From NCBI RefSeq assembly GCF_026965535.1, contig NZ_CP114039.1, forward strand, positions 9,469,461 through 9,533,460: DNA of 64,000 nucleotides, given 5' to 3'. Shown in pieces: positions 46,053-54,835 of the stretch. The translations under genes and the position numbers were made by a program. Under the pieces are notes generated by a model, which was not told the origin of the DNA, ran no database searches, and saw nothing but the letters and a program-made list of their open reading frames with translations. How positions within the stretch are numbered: position 1 is the first letter of the stretch; every line of letters starts with the position of its first letter. This DNA is from Corallococcus sp. NCRR (lineage in GTDB: Bacteria > Myxococcota > Myxococcia > Myxococcales > Myxococcaceae).

Positions 46053-47591
46053 TCAGCCCGGGATGCGGTTGGCCAGCGCGCGCGCGGCGACCTCGCGGTC
46101 GTCGAACTTGAGCTTCTCGGTGCCCACCGTCTGGTAGGTCTCGTGGCCCTTGCCCGCGATGAGGACGACGTCGTCGTCCTTGGCCAGGTTGATGACCTGC
46201 TCGATGGCGGCGCGGCGGTCCGCGTCCACCAGGTAGCCCTTCTCCCCGTTCTTCGCCTTGCCCTCGGAGATGCGGCGCAGGCCGCCCTTCTCCAGGCCCG
46301 GCGTCACCTCGGAGATGATGGTCTCCGGGTCCTCCGTGCGCGGGTTGTCGCTGGTCACCATCACCAGGTCCGCGCCCTCGGCGGCCACCGTGCCCATCAG
46401 CGGGCGCTTGCCCTTGTCGCGGTCGCCGCCGCAGCCGAAGACGACGATGACGCGGCCCTTGGCCAGCGCGCGCGCCGCCTCGATGGAGCGCTTGAGCGCG
46501 TCATCCGTGTGCGCGTAGTCCACCAGCACGGCCGGAGCCGGGCCGCCGCGGTGGTTCTCCGCGCGGTCCATGCGGCCGGCCACGCCCGTGACGAGCTCGA
46601 TGCCGCTCTTCACGTCCGAGCGGCTGATGCCCGCGCCCAGCGCGATGCCGGCGGCGAGCATGATGTTCTCCAGGTTGTGGGGCCCCAGCAGCTTGCTCTT
46701 CACCTTGATGTCGCCCGCGGGCGTCTTCAGGGTGGCCTCGATGCCCTTGAGCGAGTAGCTGGCGTCCGCGGCGGAGATCTCCCCCGCGCCCGTGCGGCTG
46801 AACTTCCACGCCATGCGCTTCTGGTTGCGCAGCTCCGTGTAGATGCGGCTGGCGAAGGTGTCGTCGCCATTCACCACGGCGGTGCCGGAGGCGCCCAGGT
46901 TCTCCAGGAAGAGCTTGCGCTTCACCTGGAAGTACTCCTCCAGGTCCTTGTGGTAGTCCAGGTGGTCGCGGGACAGGTTGCTGAAGCCCGCGGCCTTGAA
47001 GGTGAGCCCGTGCACGCGCTCCTGCGCGAGCGCGTGGCTGGAGACCTCCATCACCACCGTCTCCACGCCCGCGTCCACCATCTCGCGGAAGATGCGGTGC
47101 AGCTCCAGCGGGTCCGGGGTGGTGTTGGCCAGCTCCGTCGTCTTGCCGCCGAACTTGTAGCCCAGCGTACCGATGACGCCCGGCGCCGGAGAGCCGGTGT
47201 ACATGGCGGCGGTCGCGAGGATGGCCTCCAGGAGGTACGTGGTGGTCGTCTTCCCGTTGGTGCCGGTGACGCCCAGGAGCGTCAGCTTGTCCGCGGGACG
47301 GCCGTGGAAATTGGCCGCGATGAGGGCCAGCGCCTTGCGCGCGCTGCTCACCTTGAAGAACGGCACCTGCGAAGACTGCCCCTGCTTCTCCGACACGACG
47401 GCGACAGCGCCGCGCGACACGGCTTCACCAATGAACTGGGCCCCGTCTTCCTTCAGGCCCGGCACGGCGATGAAGAGATCCCCCGGCTTCACGCGCCGCG
47501 AATCCTGCGTCACTCCCGTGACGTCGACCGCGGAACGGCCGCCCGAGGTCTGCTCGGCTCCACACCCTGCGAGGACATCCGTCAGCTTCAT
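46053..47591 (-). CDS. murE: UDP-MurNAc-L-Ala-D-Glu--meso-diaminopimelate ligase
   Basis: A 512-residue Mur ligase. The ATP loop is GVTGTNGKTTTTYL, with a family VMEVSSHALAQERVHG segment and the C-terminal GKGHETYQ. The DNPRTEDP motif (about residue 414) is the meso-diaminopimelate specificity motif, so the cell wall should be of the mDAP type. The ATG at 47591 has a GGAAGAG site; a longer reading to 47636 is possible but less natural. It lies 49 bp after ftsI. Confidence 0.96.
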   Translation of the reverse strand: MKLTDVLAGCGAEQTSGGRSAVDVTGVTQDSRRVKPGDLFIAVPGLKEDGAQFIGEAVSRGAVAVVSEKQGQSSQVPFFKVSSARKALALIAANFHGRPADKLTLLGVTGTNGKTTTTYLLEAILATAAMYTGSPAPGVIGTLGYKFGGKTTELANTTPDPLELHRIFREMVDAGVETVVMEVSSHALAQERVHGLTFKAAGFSNLSRDHLDYHKDLEEYFQVKRKLFLENLGASGTAVVNGDDTFASRIYTELRNQKRMAWKFSRTGAGEISAADASYSLKGIEATLKTPAGDIKVKSKLLGPHNLENIMLAAGIALGAGISRSDVKSGIELVTGVAGRMDRAENHRGGPAPAVLVDYAHTDDALKRSIEAARALAKGRVIVVFGCGGDRDKGKRPLMGTVAAEGADLVMVTSDNPRTEDPETIISEVTPGLEKGGLRRISEGKAKNGEKGYLVDADRRAAIEQVINLAKDDDVVLIAGKGHETYQTVGTEKLKFDDREVAARALANRIPG

Positions 47592-47640
47592 CTCTTCCCC
47601 TTCACACGCATTGCTTGCGGGGCCTGGAAAGGACACGGCC

Positions 47641-49662
47641 TCATTGCCGCGTCGCCAGTTCCAGCGTCACCCGGGCCCCCTTCTCCACCAGCGCACCGGC
47701 GGGGGGGGTCTGAGATACGACTCGTCCACTTCCTTGCAGCTGTGGCTCCAACGCCGAGGCGAGCAGCTTCACCACGGCTTCGCGTCCCGCCTGACCCTGG
47801 ACGTCCGGCACACGTACCGTGCCGGGTTCCGGGGTCTCGGTCACCGCATCCTCCAGGCCGGCCCGGACGGGCACGGCCTTCGCCATCGCCTTTGGTGCCG
47901 GAGGGGGCACCACGGGCGCGGCGGCCGCGGCCACCTCGGCGGGTGCCACCGTGCGGGACGGGGGCACGGCCAGGTGGGCCATGGCAGCGGTAGCGATTTC
48001 CTTGAAGGCAGGGGCAGCCACGTTCCCCCCGTATACGTCTGTCTTGGGTTCGTCCACCACCACGAGAATCACGGCGCGCGGGGCCTCGGCTGGCACCATG
48101 CCCGCGAACGACGCGATGCGTTTGTCGGAATACCCCCGTGCCACGGGGTCCGCCTTCTGCGCCGTGCCCGTCTTTCCGGCCACCCGGTAGTCGTCCATGG
48201 CGGCCTTGGGCGCGGTCCCTCCCTTGACCACCACGCTCTCGAGCATGCCCACGACCTGGCGCGCCACCCTCTGGGAAACGACCCGGCGCAGCTCCGTGGG
48301 CTGGTTCTCCAGCAGCACCACGCCGTCCGGGTCCACCACCTTGGAGACCAGGTACGGGCGCATCAGCATGCCGTCGTTGGCCAGCGCGCCGTAGGCCGCC
48401 GTCAGCTGGACGGCGGTGGAGGTCATCCCCTGGCCGAAGGATTGGGTGGCCAGGGAGATGTCCGATTTCGGAAACGGGATGACGCCGCGGCTCTCGCCGG
48501 TGAGCGCCAGGCCGGTGCGCTCCGCGAAGCCGAAGGCGTGGTAGGCGGCGACGAACTTCTCGCGGCCCAGGGCCTCGGCGACCTTCGCGGCGCAGATGTT
48601 GGAGGACACCTGGAGGATGCCCTGCGCGTTGAGCCAGCCGTGCGGGTGGGTGTCCCGGATGGTGTGCCGGCCGATGCGCATGGCGCCGTTCTCACAGAAG
48701 AACAGCTGATCCGCGGTGATGGCCTTCTGCTCCAGCGCGGCGGCCACCACGAAGGCCTTCATCGTGGAGCCGGGCTCGAAGGCGTCCAGCGCGGCGCGGT
48801 TGCGGATGGCGTTCTTCACGCCGTCTTCCGGCGTGTTGGGGTTGAAGCGCGGGTTGTTGGCCAGCGCCAGGATCTCCCCGGTGCGCGGGTCCAGCACCAC
48901 CGCCATGCCCGCCGCCGCCTTGGCGTCGTCCACGGCCTTGGCCAGCGCCTTCTCCGCCACGTACTGGAGGTGGCGGTCCAGCGTGAGCGTCACGGTGGCG
49001 CCCTGGCGCTCCAGGGGGTCCAGGGCACCCTGGACCATCAGCTTGCGGCCCTTGGCGTCCCGGAAGCCGGAGGTGCGCGAGTTCTGCCCGGACAGCTCGT
49101 CCTCGAAGGCCAGCTCCAGGCCCTCCAGGCCGTGCCCGTCGGTGCCCACCATGCCCACGATGTGCGCGCCCAGCTCGCGCTGGGGATAGAAGCGCTTGGG
49201 CTCCTTGGTGAAGCCCAGGCCCGGCAGGCCCAGCGCCTTCACCGCCTCCACCTCCTGGGGCTTCGCCTGGCGCTTCACCCACGCGAAGCGCTTGGCGCGG
49301 GACAGGCGCGCGACCAGGTCGCCGCTGTCCATGTGCACGGCGCGGGCGAGCTGACGGGCCGCCTGCGGCACGTCGGGGAGCATGGACGGGTCCACCCAGA
49401 TGGAGTCCACCTCCACGCTCTGCGCGAGCGGCGTGCCGCGCCGGTCATAGATGTCACCGCGCCGGGCCGGGATGTCGATCTGCCGGACGTACTGGTCCTG
49501 CGCCATGCCGCGCAGCTTCTCCTGCTGGAAGACCTGGAGGTAGACCGCGCGGCCGAACGCCGTGCCCAGGAGCGCGAGGAACAGCCCGAACAGGAGCTGG
49601 ACCCGCAGCCTGAGCCCCTTCGTGTTCGACTCCGGGATCCGCGCGCTCTTGAGGTCCCTCAC
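47641..49662 (-). CDS. ftsI: Peptidoglycan transpeptidase FtsI (class B PBP) with PASTA domain
   Basis: A 673-residue protein: an N-terminal membrane anchor (about residues 18-42), PBP dimerisation domain, transpeptidase domain with Ser299 in EPGSTMKAF, SSN in QVSSNICAAK, KTGT near residue 496, then an Ala/Pro-rich linker and one C-terminal PASTA domain (about 607-673, PDVQGQAGREAVVKLL). It cross-links septal peptidoglycan with FtsW. The PASTA domain is usual in Gram-positive PBP2x-type proteins and less so in Gram-negative FtsI. The ATG overlaps the ftsL stop by four bases. Confidence 0.95.
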   Translation of the reverse strand: MRDLKSARIPESNTKGLRLRVQLLFGLFLALLGTAFGRAVYLQVFQQEKLRGMAQDQYVRQIDIPARRGDIYDRRGTPLAQSVEVDSIWVDPSMLPDVPQAARQLARAVHMDSGDLVARLSRAKRFAWVKRQAKPQEVEAVKALGLPGLGFTKEPKRFYPQRELGAHIVGMVGTDGHGLEGLELAFEDELSGQNSRTSGFRDAKGRKLMVQGALDPLERQGATVTLTLDRHLQYVAEKALAKAVDDAKAAAGMAVVLDPRTGEILALANNPRFNPNTPEDGVKNAIRNRAALDAFEPGSTMKAFVVAAALEQKAITADQLFFCENGAMRIGRHTIRDTHPHGWLNAQGILQVSSNICAAKVAEALGREKFVAAYHAFGFAERTGLALTGESRGVIPFPKSDISLATQSFGQGMTSTAVQLTAAYGALANDGMLMRPYLVSKVVDPDGVVLLENQPTELRRVVSQRVARQVVGMLESVVVKGGTAPKAAMDDYRVAGKTGTAQKADPVARGYSDKRIASFAGMVPAEAPRAVILVVVDEPKTDVYGGNVAAPAFKEIATAAMAHLAVPPSRTVAPAEVAAAAAPVVPPPAPKAMAKAVPVRAGLEDAVTETPEPGTVRVPDVQGQAGREAVVKLLASALEPQLQGSGRVVSQTPPAGALVEKGARVTLELATRQ

Positions 49663-50051
49663 CGCCCGGTCCCCCGCTCCGCCACGCGGACGGCCGGGGC
49701 CGCCGAACGGGCCTGCGCGGTGCTGGAGCCCTTCACGTGCTCGTCCGCGAGGGACACCACCGCGCCGCCCCTGGGCATGGCCATGCCCAACTGCTCACGC
49801 GCCACGCGCTCCAGCCGGGCCGGCGCCTTGAGCGTGGCCAGCTCCAGCTTGAGCCGGTCGTTCTCCCGGGTGAGCGAGCGGCTCTCGCCCTCCGCGTTGG
49901 ACAGGCGGTAGCCCATGTCCACCACGAGCACGCGGCTCGTGACGTGGAGGATGCCCACGCCAGCGAACAGGGTGAAGAGCATGACGGCGGGCAACAGGTG
50001 CATCAGCACGCCGGCCACGGACACGGAGGGACGCGAGAGGGCCTTGCTCAT
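49659..50051 (-). CDS. ftsL: Cell division protein FtsL
   Basis: A 130-residue bitopic protein: a short basic N-terminus, a transmembrane helix (about 15-40) and a periplasmic coiled-coil region with [26 protein letters not shown] divergent C-terminal tail follows. FtsL forms a complex with FtsQ and FtsB that activates FtsW/FtsI. The assignment relies on the membrane plus coiled-coil layout and on its position between rsmH and ftsI; sequence conservation of FtsL is low. It overlaps both neighbours by four bases. Confidence 0.85.
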   Translation of the reverse strand: MSKALSRPSVSVAGVLMHLLPAVMLFTLFAGVGILHVTSRVLVVDMGYRLSNAEGESRSLTRENDRLKLELATLKAPARLERVAREQLGMAMPRGGAVVSLADEHVKGSSTAQARSAAPAVRVAERGTGR

Positions 50052-50953
50052 CGGATTTTCTCCACCGCGCGCAGGTGCGCGCTGCGAGAGCGGGGGTTGG
50101 CCTCGACTTCCGCTTCGGAAGCCGCGACGGCCTTCTTGGACACGAGGGCGAAGTCACCCTGGCTGTTGCACACGCACACCGGGAAGCCCGGCGGACAGGT
50201 GCACCCGCCCACCAGGGCGCGGAAGGCTTCCTTCACCTTCCGGTCCTCCAGGGAGTGGAAGGAGATGACCGCGGCGCGGCCCCCCACCTTGAGGAGCGAG
50301 GGCAGCGCGGCGAGCAGCGCGTCCAGCGCCTCCAGCTCCCCGTTCACCGCCATGCGCAGCGCCTGGAAGGTGCGGGTGGCGACGTTGATGCGGTCCGGCC
50401 ACGCCTTGCGGGGCACGGCGCGCTTCACCACCTCCACGGCCTCCAGCGTGCGCTGGGGCAGCGCCTTCTTCAGCTCCCGCGCGATGGGGCGGGCGAAGGG
50501 CTCTTCTCCATAATCCTTGAGCAGCCGCGCCAGGTCGCGCTCGTCCGTCTCCGCGATGAGCTGGGCGGCGGTGATGCCGCTGTCGCCCATGCGCATGTCC
50601 AGCGGGCCGTCCTTCATGAAGGAGAAGCCGCGCTCGGCCACATCCAGCTGGGGCGAGGACACGCCCAGGTCCACCAGCACGCCGTCCACGGGGAGCAGAT
50701 CCTGCGCCACGCGGGGCAGGTCCGCGAAGTTGCCCTGCCGGGCCTGGAAGCGCGCGTTGCCGCCCATGCGGGCGGTGGCCGCGGCGAGCGCCACCGGGTC
50801 CCGGTCCACGCCCACCACCGTGGCGCCCCGGGCGAGCAGCGCCTGGGTGTGGCCTCCGCCGCCGAGCGTGCCGTCGAGGATGACCTTGCCCTCCGCCGGG
50901 TTCAGCAGCTCCACCGTCTCGTGGAGCAGGACGGTCTGGTGCTGGAAGTCCAC
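50048..50953 (-). CDS. rsmH: 16S rRNA (cytosine-1402-N4)-methyltransferase
   Basis: A 301-residue SAM-dependent methyltransferase (MraW). The SAM-binding loop is [17 protein letters not shown], with GVDRDPVAL and the catalytic-region [18 protein letters not shown]; the C-terminal [15 protein letters not shown] is typical. It methylates C1402 in the ribosomal decoding centre. The ATG at 50953 is 23 bp after the STAS gene. Confidence 0.96.
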   Translation of the reverse strand: MDFQHQTVLLHETVELLNPAEGKVILDGTLGGGGHTQALLARGATVVGVDRDPVALAAATARMGGNARFQARQGNFADLPRVAQDLLPVDGVLVDLGVSSPQLDVAERGFSFMKDGPLDMRMGDSGITAAQLIAETDERDLARLLKDYGEEPFARPIARELKKALPQRTLEAVEVVKRAVPRKAWPDRINVATRTFQALRMAVNGELEALDALLAALPSLLKVGGRAAVISFHSLEDRKVKEAFRALVGGCTCPPGFPVCVCNSQGDFALVSKKAVAASEAEVEANPRSRSAHLRAVEKIR

Positions 50954-50976
50954 GGGAGGGGGCCTTGGGGTGCGGG

Positions 50977-51360
50977 TCAGACGAAGGGAGCGCGCGCGAG
51001 CTGGAAGGCGGCCCGGGCATCGTTCATGTGCGGGTACAGCTCGAAGGCGTCATGGGCGCCGGCCGCGCGGAAGATGGCGGCCAGGTACGGCGACAGCCCG
51101 GACAGCTTCACGTCGCCACCGGCGCGGCGGAACGCGTCCGTGCGGGCCATCAGCGGGCGCACGCCGCGGTAGTTCAGGTGCGACACGTCCGCGAAGTCGA
51201 GGACGACCTGACGGGTGCCCCGGTGCAGCCGGTGCATCAGGTCCTCGCACAGCTTGAGCAGGTCCGCCTCCTCCAGCTCGCCCTCCAGCATCAACGTCTC
51301 CACGCGCTCGGACGCCGCCACCACCGCCCTGTTCCGACGAACCTCCTGCACCTGGTCCAT
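50977..51360 (-). CDS. STAS-domain protein inserted in the dcw cluster
   Basis: A 127-residue protein whose central part (about residues 25-110) is a STAS fold: [20 protein letters not shown] resembles the core of anti-sigma-factor antagonists. The phosphorylatable Ser of SpoIIAA-type proteins (in DSSG) is replaced here by NYRG, so regulation by phosphorylation at that site is unlikely. It might instead be a partner in a complex. The ATG at 51360 is the best start. It lies between mraZ and rsmH, 50 and 23 bp away, so it is probably cotranscribed with division genes. Its role there is unknown. Confidence 0.82.
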   Translation of the reverse strand: MDQVQEVRRNRAVVAASERVETLMLEGELEEADLLKLCEDLMHRLHRGTRQVVLDFADVSHLNYRGVRPLMARTDAFRRAGGDVKLSGLSPYLAAIFRAAGAHDAFELYPHMNDARAAFQLARAPFV

Positions 51361-51410
51361 GCGCCTGCCCACCCTTCTCTTTGCGAAACCTGAAGCTGTC
51401 GACTTCCTGG

Positions 51411-51863
51411 CTACGGCTGGCGCAGCTCGCCCAGCACCCGCAACACGTCCGGGGAGGTGGCTTCCTGGCGCGCGTCCTCCTGCGCCTTCGCCCAGCCTTC
51501 CTGGCTCCAAAGCTCAATCACCTTCACCATCCCCGCCCACACCACGTCCTTCTCCAGCTTCGCGTACGCCCTGAGCGACGGCGGAATCAGCAACCGTCCC
51601 AGCTTGTCCAGCGGGCACTCCTGCGCGCTGGCCACGTACAGCCGCATCAACGTCTTGACCCCCGGCTCCATGGGGTTGCGCCGGGCGAGCGCGGTCTCCA
51701 ACGCCTCCCACTCCCGCACCGGGTAGGCGTGGAGGCAGGGGTCCAGGGCCGTGGTGACGATGAGCCGCTCGTCGTAGGCACCCACCAGCGTCTCCCGGAG
51801 CTTCGCCGGGAGGCTGGTGCGCCCCTTCGCGTCGATCTGGTGCTCATAGACGCCTCGGAACAC
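51411..51863 (-). CDS. mraZ: Transcriptional regulator MraZ
   Basis: A 150-residue protein with two AbrB-like (SpoVT) DNA-binding repeats: [21 protein letters not shown] at the start and [19 protein letters not shown] in the middle. MraZ binds tandem repeats upstream of its own gene and regulates the dcw cluster. The GTG start at 51863 is the only one giving the normal N-terminus. It is the first gene of the cluster; promoter and MraZ-box-like repeats lie upstream. Confidence 0.96.
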   Translation of the reverse strand: MFRGVYEHQIDAKGRTSLPAKLRETLVGAYDERLIVTTALDPCLHAYPVREWEALETALARRNPMEPGVKTLMRLYVASAQECPLDKLGRLLIPPSLRAYAKLEKDVVWAGMVKVIELWSQEGWAKAQEDARQEATSPDVLRVLGELRQP

Positions 51864-51903
51864 GCGGGACGATCCACCTTTTCAGCCCGACACGGGACGG
51901 ACC

Positions 51904-51928
51904 ACCACTCCTTCCCACTTCTTACCCC
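51904..51928 (-). promoter_or_regulatory. MraZ-box-like direct repeats
   Basis: On the minus strand GGGGT, GTGGG and GTGGT are each separated by five bases (10-bp period), close to the GTGGG-N5 repeats known to bind MraZ in other bacteria. They lie between the predicted start site and mraZ, as in E. coli. Confidence 0.6.
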
Positions 51929-51941
51929 TCTGCGGCGGGCA

Positions 51942-51970
51942 TACATACGCGCCCCCCCCAGGGGGGTCAA
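51942..51970 (-). promoter_or_regulatory. Promoter of the dcw cluster
   Basis: TTGACC (51970-51965) and TATGTA (51947-51942) on the minus strand with an exact 17-bp spacer. Predicted start is about 51935, giving a leader of about 70 nt before mraZ. The MraZ-like boxes are within this leader. Confidence 0.7.
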
Positions 51971-52101
51971 GAAAGCGCGCAACAGGCTGGAACACGGCGC
52001 GCCCGGCGCCGGACATCCGCCAGGGCACACGCCGCGCGGCCTACCTTGGGGGGTGGGGTAAACTTGAGTTCTTTCGCTCCCAGGCTGAGACTGACGGGCA
52101 C

Positions 52102-52812
52102 GTGAACACGAACGTTCGACTGAAGGTGGCCTACAAGACGCCACAGTCGCTGGTCGGCGAGTACACCCGCAGCGTGGGTCAGGGCGGCGTCACCCTGGAG
52201 ACGCGCAGGGCCCTGCCGCTGGGCACCCGCTTCACCTTCGAGCTGCACGCGGGCGGCATGCCGCGGCCGGTGGAGGTGCTGGGCGAGGTCGTCAAGGTGG
52301 AGCCGCGCCCCGGCGAGCGCTTCATGCTCACCGTGCGCTACGACGGCGCGGAGGATCGCAGCGCGCTGGACGCGGTGCTCCAGTTCATCTTCGCCCAGGA
52401 GGAGCAGAACGGCCTGCGCCGCTTCCCGCGCCTGCCGCTGCACCTGCGCGCGCGCGAGGCCGACCCCCGGGCGCCGTTCTTCTACGTGCGCGACATCTCC
52501 CGGGGCGGCGTGGGCCTGGAGGTGGACGCCCCCGCCCTGCCCCGCGAGGTGCAGGTGGGCACGCCCTTCTTCATGGAGATGGACATGACGGAGGGGCCGC
52601 TCCTGCTCCACGGCGAGGTGGCGTGGACGTCGTCCGTGCCGCGCAAGGGCGTGGCGCAGGCGGTGACGCCGGGCTTCGGCGCGACGTTCGGCCGGCTGCG
52701 GCCGGACATGCTCCAGCGGCTGGAGGACCTGATGGCGCTGGAGCACCTGCCGCCCGCGCCCTGGCGGGCCCGGGTCAGCTTCGGCCTGGATGCCGTGTCG
52801 CGGATGCCCTGA
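52102..52812 (+). CDS. Tandem PilZ-domain protein
   Basis: A 236-residue protein with two PilZ-type units. The first (about residues 5-95) has YTRSVGQGGVTLE without the usual upstream Arg motif. The second (about 105-225) has RRFPRLPLHLRA followed by RDISRGGVGLEV, the RxxxR and D/NxSxxG features for cyclic di-GMP binding. Only the second half therefore looks competent to bind the ligand. PilZ proteins of this kind are numerous in Myxococcus and often act in motility or polysaccharide control. The start is GTG. It diverges from mraZ across a 238-bp spacer. Confidence 0.85.
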   Translation: MNTNVRLKVAYKTPQSLVGEYTRSVGQGGVTLETRRALPLGTRFTFELHAGGMPRPVEVLGEVVKVEPRPGERFMLTVRYDGAEDRSALDAVLQFIFAQEEQNGLRRFPRLPLHLRAREADPRAPFFYVRDISRGGVGLEVDAPALPREVQVGTPFFMEMDMTEGPLLLHGEVAWTSSVPRKGVAQAVTPGFGATFGRLRPDMLQRLEDLMALEHLPPAPWRARVSFGLDAVSRMP

Positions 52813-52845
52813 CGTTTCCGTCCAGGGCACCCGCGCTCGAGGCCG

Positions 52846-54654
52846 TTACAGCGGGTTGTACGGGTAGCCGCCGGCCTCTTCCAGGCCCGTGACGATGGTC
52901 TCGCGCAGCTCCGCCGGGTCGTACGGCGTGAAGGCGTCCAGCGCGGACAGGCGCTTCAACTCCAGCGTGAGCGCGTCCCCCTTGAGGGTGGCGCAGAGCG
53001 CGCGGCGGGTGCGCTCGAAGACGCGGGCGGTGGACTCCATCGCGTACAGCCGCACCAGCGCCACGCGCGCCGGGTCCAGCACGCCGCCGGTGGCGGCCTG
53101 ACGGGTGCGCGTCACCATGGAGTCCAGCGCGTACGCGTCCATCACCACGTCCGCCAGCGCGGCCATGACCTCCTGGTGCTTGTCCAGCTCCGTGCCGAAG
53201 CTCTCCGCGGCCAGGCGCATGCCGTGGATGGCCAAGTGCTTGGCGCACTCCGCGGCGATCTCCTCGTGGGCCAGCGCGTCCTGGCGGCCCGCGCGGGGAC
53301 GCTCGCCGCGGCCCAGCTCCTCCGCCACGGAGCGCGCCTGCGCGAACAGCGGCAGGTCGCCCTTCACGGCGCGCTTGAGCAGCATGCCGGTGATCAGCAT
53401 GCGGTTGATTTCGTTGGTGCCCTCGAAGATGCGGTTGATGCGCGCGTCGCGGTAGGCGCGCTCCACCGGGTACTCCTCGATGTAGCCGGCGCCGCCGTGC
53501 ACCTGCACCGCGTCGTCCACCAAGAAGCCGAGGGCCTCCGAGCCGAAGACCTTCATGATGGAGGCCTCGGTGGCGAACTCCTCCATCGCGGCGATGACGT
53601 GCGCGTCGTAGTCCGCGTCCGAGCGCTCCTTGGACGCAAGCCGCCCGTCCACCAGGCCCGCCGTGCGGTACGTCATGCTCTCCACCGCGTAGACGAGCGT
53701 GGCCATGCGCGCGAGCTTCTCGCGGATGAGCGGGAACGTGGCGATGGGCGCCTTGAACTGCTTGCGCTCCTGCGCGAACTTCAGCGCGCTCTGCAGTTGG
53801 AGCTTCATGCTCCCGATGACGCCCGCGCCCAGCTTCAGGCGGCCGTAGTTGAGGATGTTGAAGGCGATGCGGTGGCCCTTGCCCAGCTCGCCCAGCAGGT
53901 TCTCCACGGGAACCTGCGCGTCCTCGAAGTAGAGCGGGCACGTGGACGAGCCGCGGATGCCCATCTTGTGCTCCTCCGGGCCCACGGTGAGGCCCGGGGT
54001 GTCCTTCTCCACGATGAAGCCGGTGAACTTGTCGCCGTCCACCTGCGCGAAGACGACGAACACGTCCGCGAAGGCCGCGTTGGTGATGTAGAGCTTGGAG
54101 CCGTTGAGGACGTAGTGCTTGCCGTCCTGGGACTTCACCGCCTTCGTCTTCGCCCCGCGCGCGTCGCTGCCGCTGCCCTGCTCCGTCAGCGCGTACGCCG
54201 CCACCCACTCGCCCGTGGCCAGCTTGGGCAGGTACTTCGCCTTCTGCGCCTCGTTGCCGAACCACACGATGGGCAGCGACCCGATGCCGGTGTGCGCGCT
54301 GGACGTCACCGACCAGGAGCCCAAGAGGCTCATGGCCTCCGCGAGCAGGAGCGACGTCGTCTTGTCCAGGCCCGTGCCGCCGTAGGTCTCCGCGATGTCC
54401 ACGCTCAAGAGGCCCAGGTCGCCCGCGCGGCGCAGGAGGTCGCGCAGGAGCGCGTTGTCCTTGCCCTCGATGCGCGTGGCCTGGGGCAGCACCTGCTCCC
54501 GGCAGAACTGGAGCGCCGTCTTGAAGAAGAGCCGCTGCTCCTCGGAGAACCCCTCCGGCGTGAGGATGCGGGTGGAGCCCACCTCCTGGAAGAGGAAGGT
54601 GCCCCCGGCGAGAACATCCTGGGGACGGGAAGCGGGCTCGGTTGCGGCGACCAT
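52846..54654 (-). CDS. Acyl-CoA dehydrogenase, long C-terminally extended type
   Basis: A 602-residue flavoprotein. The acyl-CoA dehydrogenase core covers residues about 30-410: YALTEQGSGSDARG (FAD/substrate region), QVHGGAGYIEEYPVER and IFEGTNEINRMLI with the catalytic-position Glu. A further 170 residues resemble the C-terminal extension of VLCAD/ACAD9-type enzymes. It oxidises acyl-CoA to enoyl-CoA in beta-oxidation; chain length is inferred. The ATG at 54654 has a GGAGGT site five bases upstream. Confidence 0.9.
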   Translation of the reverse strand: MVAATEPASRPQDVLAGGTFLFQEVGSTRILTPEGFSEEQRLFFKTALQFCREQVLPQATRIEGKDNALLRDLLRRAGDLGLLSVDIAETYGGTGLDKTTSLLLAEAMSLLGSWSVTSSAHTGIGSLPIVWFGNEAQKAKYLPKLATGEWVAAYALTEQGSGSDARGAKTKAVKSQDGKHYVLNGSKLYITNAAFADVFVVFAQVDGDKFTGFIVEKDTPGLTVGPEEHKMGIRGSSTCPLYFEDAQVPVENLLGELGKGHRIAFNILNYGRLKLGAGVIGSMKLQLQSALKFAQERKQFKAPIATFPLIREKLARMATLVYAVESMTYRTAGLVDGRLASKERSDADYDAHVIAAMEEFATEASIMKVFGSEALGFLVDDAVQVHGGAGYIEEYPVERAYRDARINRIFEGTNEINRMLITGMLLKRAVKGDLPLFAQARSVAEELGRGERPRAGRQDALAHEEIAAECAKHLAIHGMRLAAESFGTELDKHQEVMAALADVVMDAYALDSMVTRTRQAATGGVLDPARVALVRLYAMESTARVFERTRRALCATLKGDALTLELKRLSALDAFTPYDPAELRETIVTGLEEAGGYPYNPL

Positions 54655-54835
54655 CGACGACCTCCGGGGAGGGAGCATTGCCCTCCGAAGCCTTCAGGTA
54701 AAAGGCGCGCGGCACATTAGGGCGCGCGAACCTCTGGGGGTAGTAGCGGCGCGCCCCCACCGCCTCAATGCGACGTGGGACTGCACCCGGGGTGCGTGCA
54801 CGCCCGCCGGGCAGGAGACTTCCTGGCCCCTGGAC

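Noticed and set aside
54655-54835. Possible small gene between the acyl-CoA dehydrogenase and the lipoprotein
   Set aside because: Only short frames of shadow composition without a ribosome-binding site are present.
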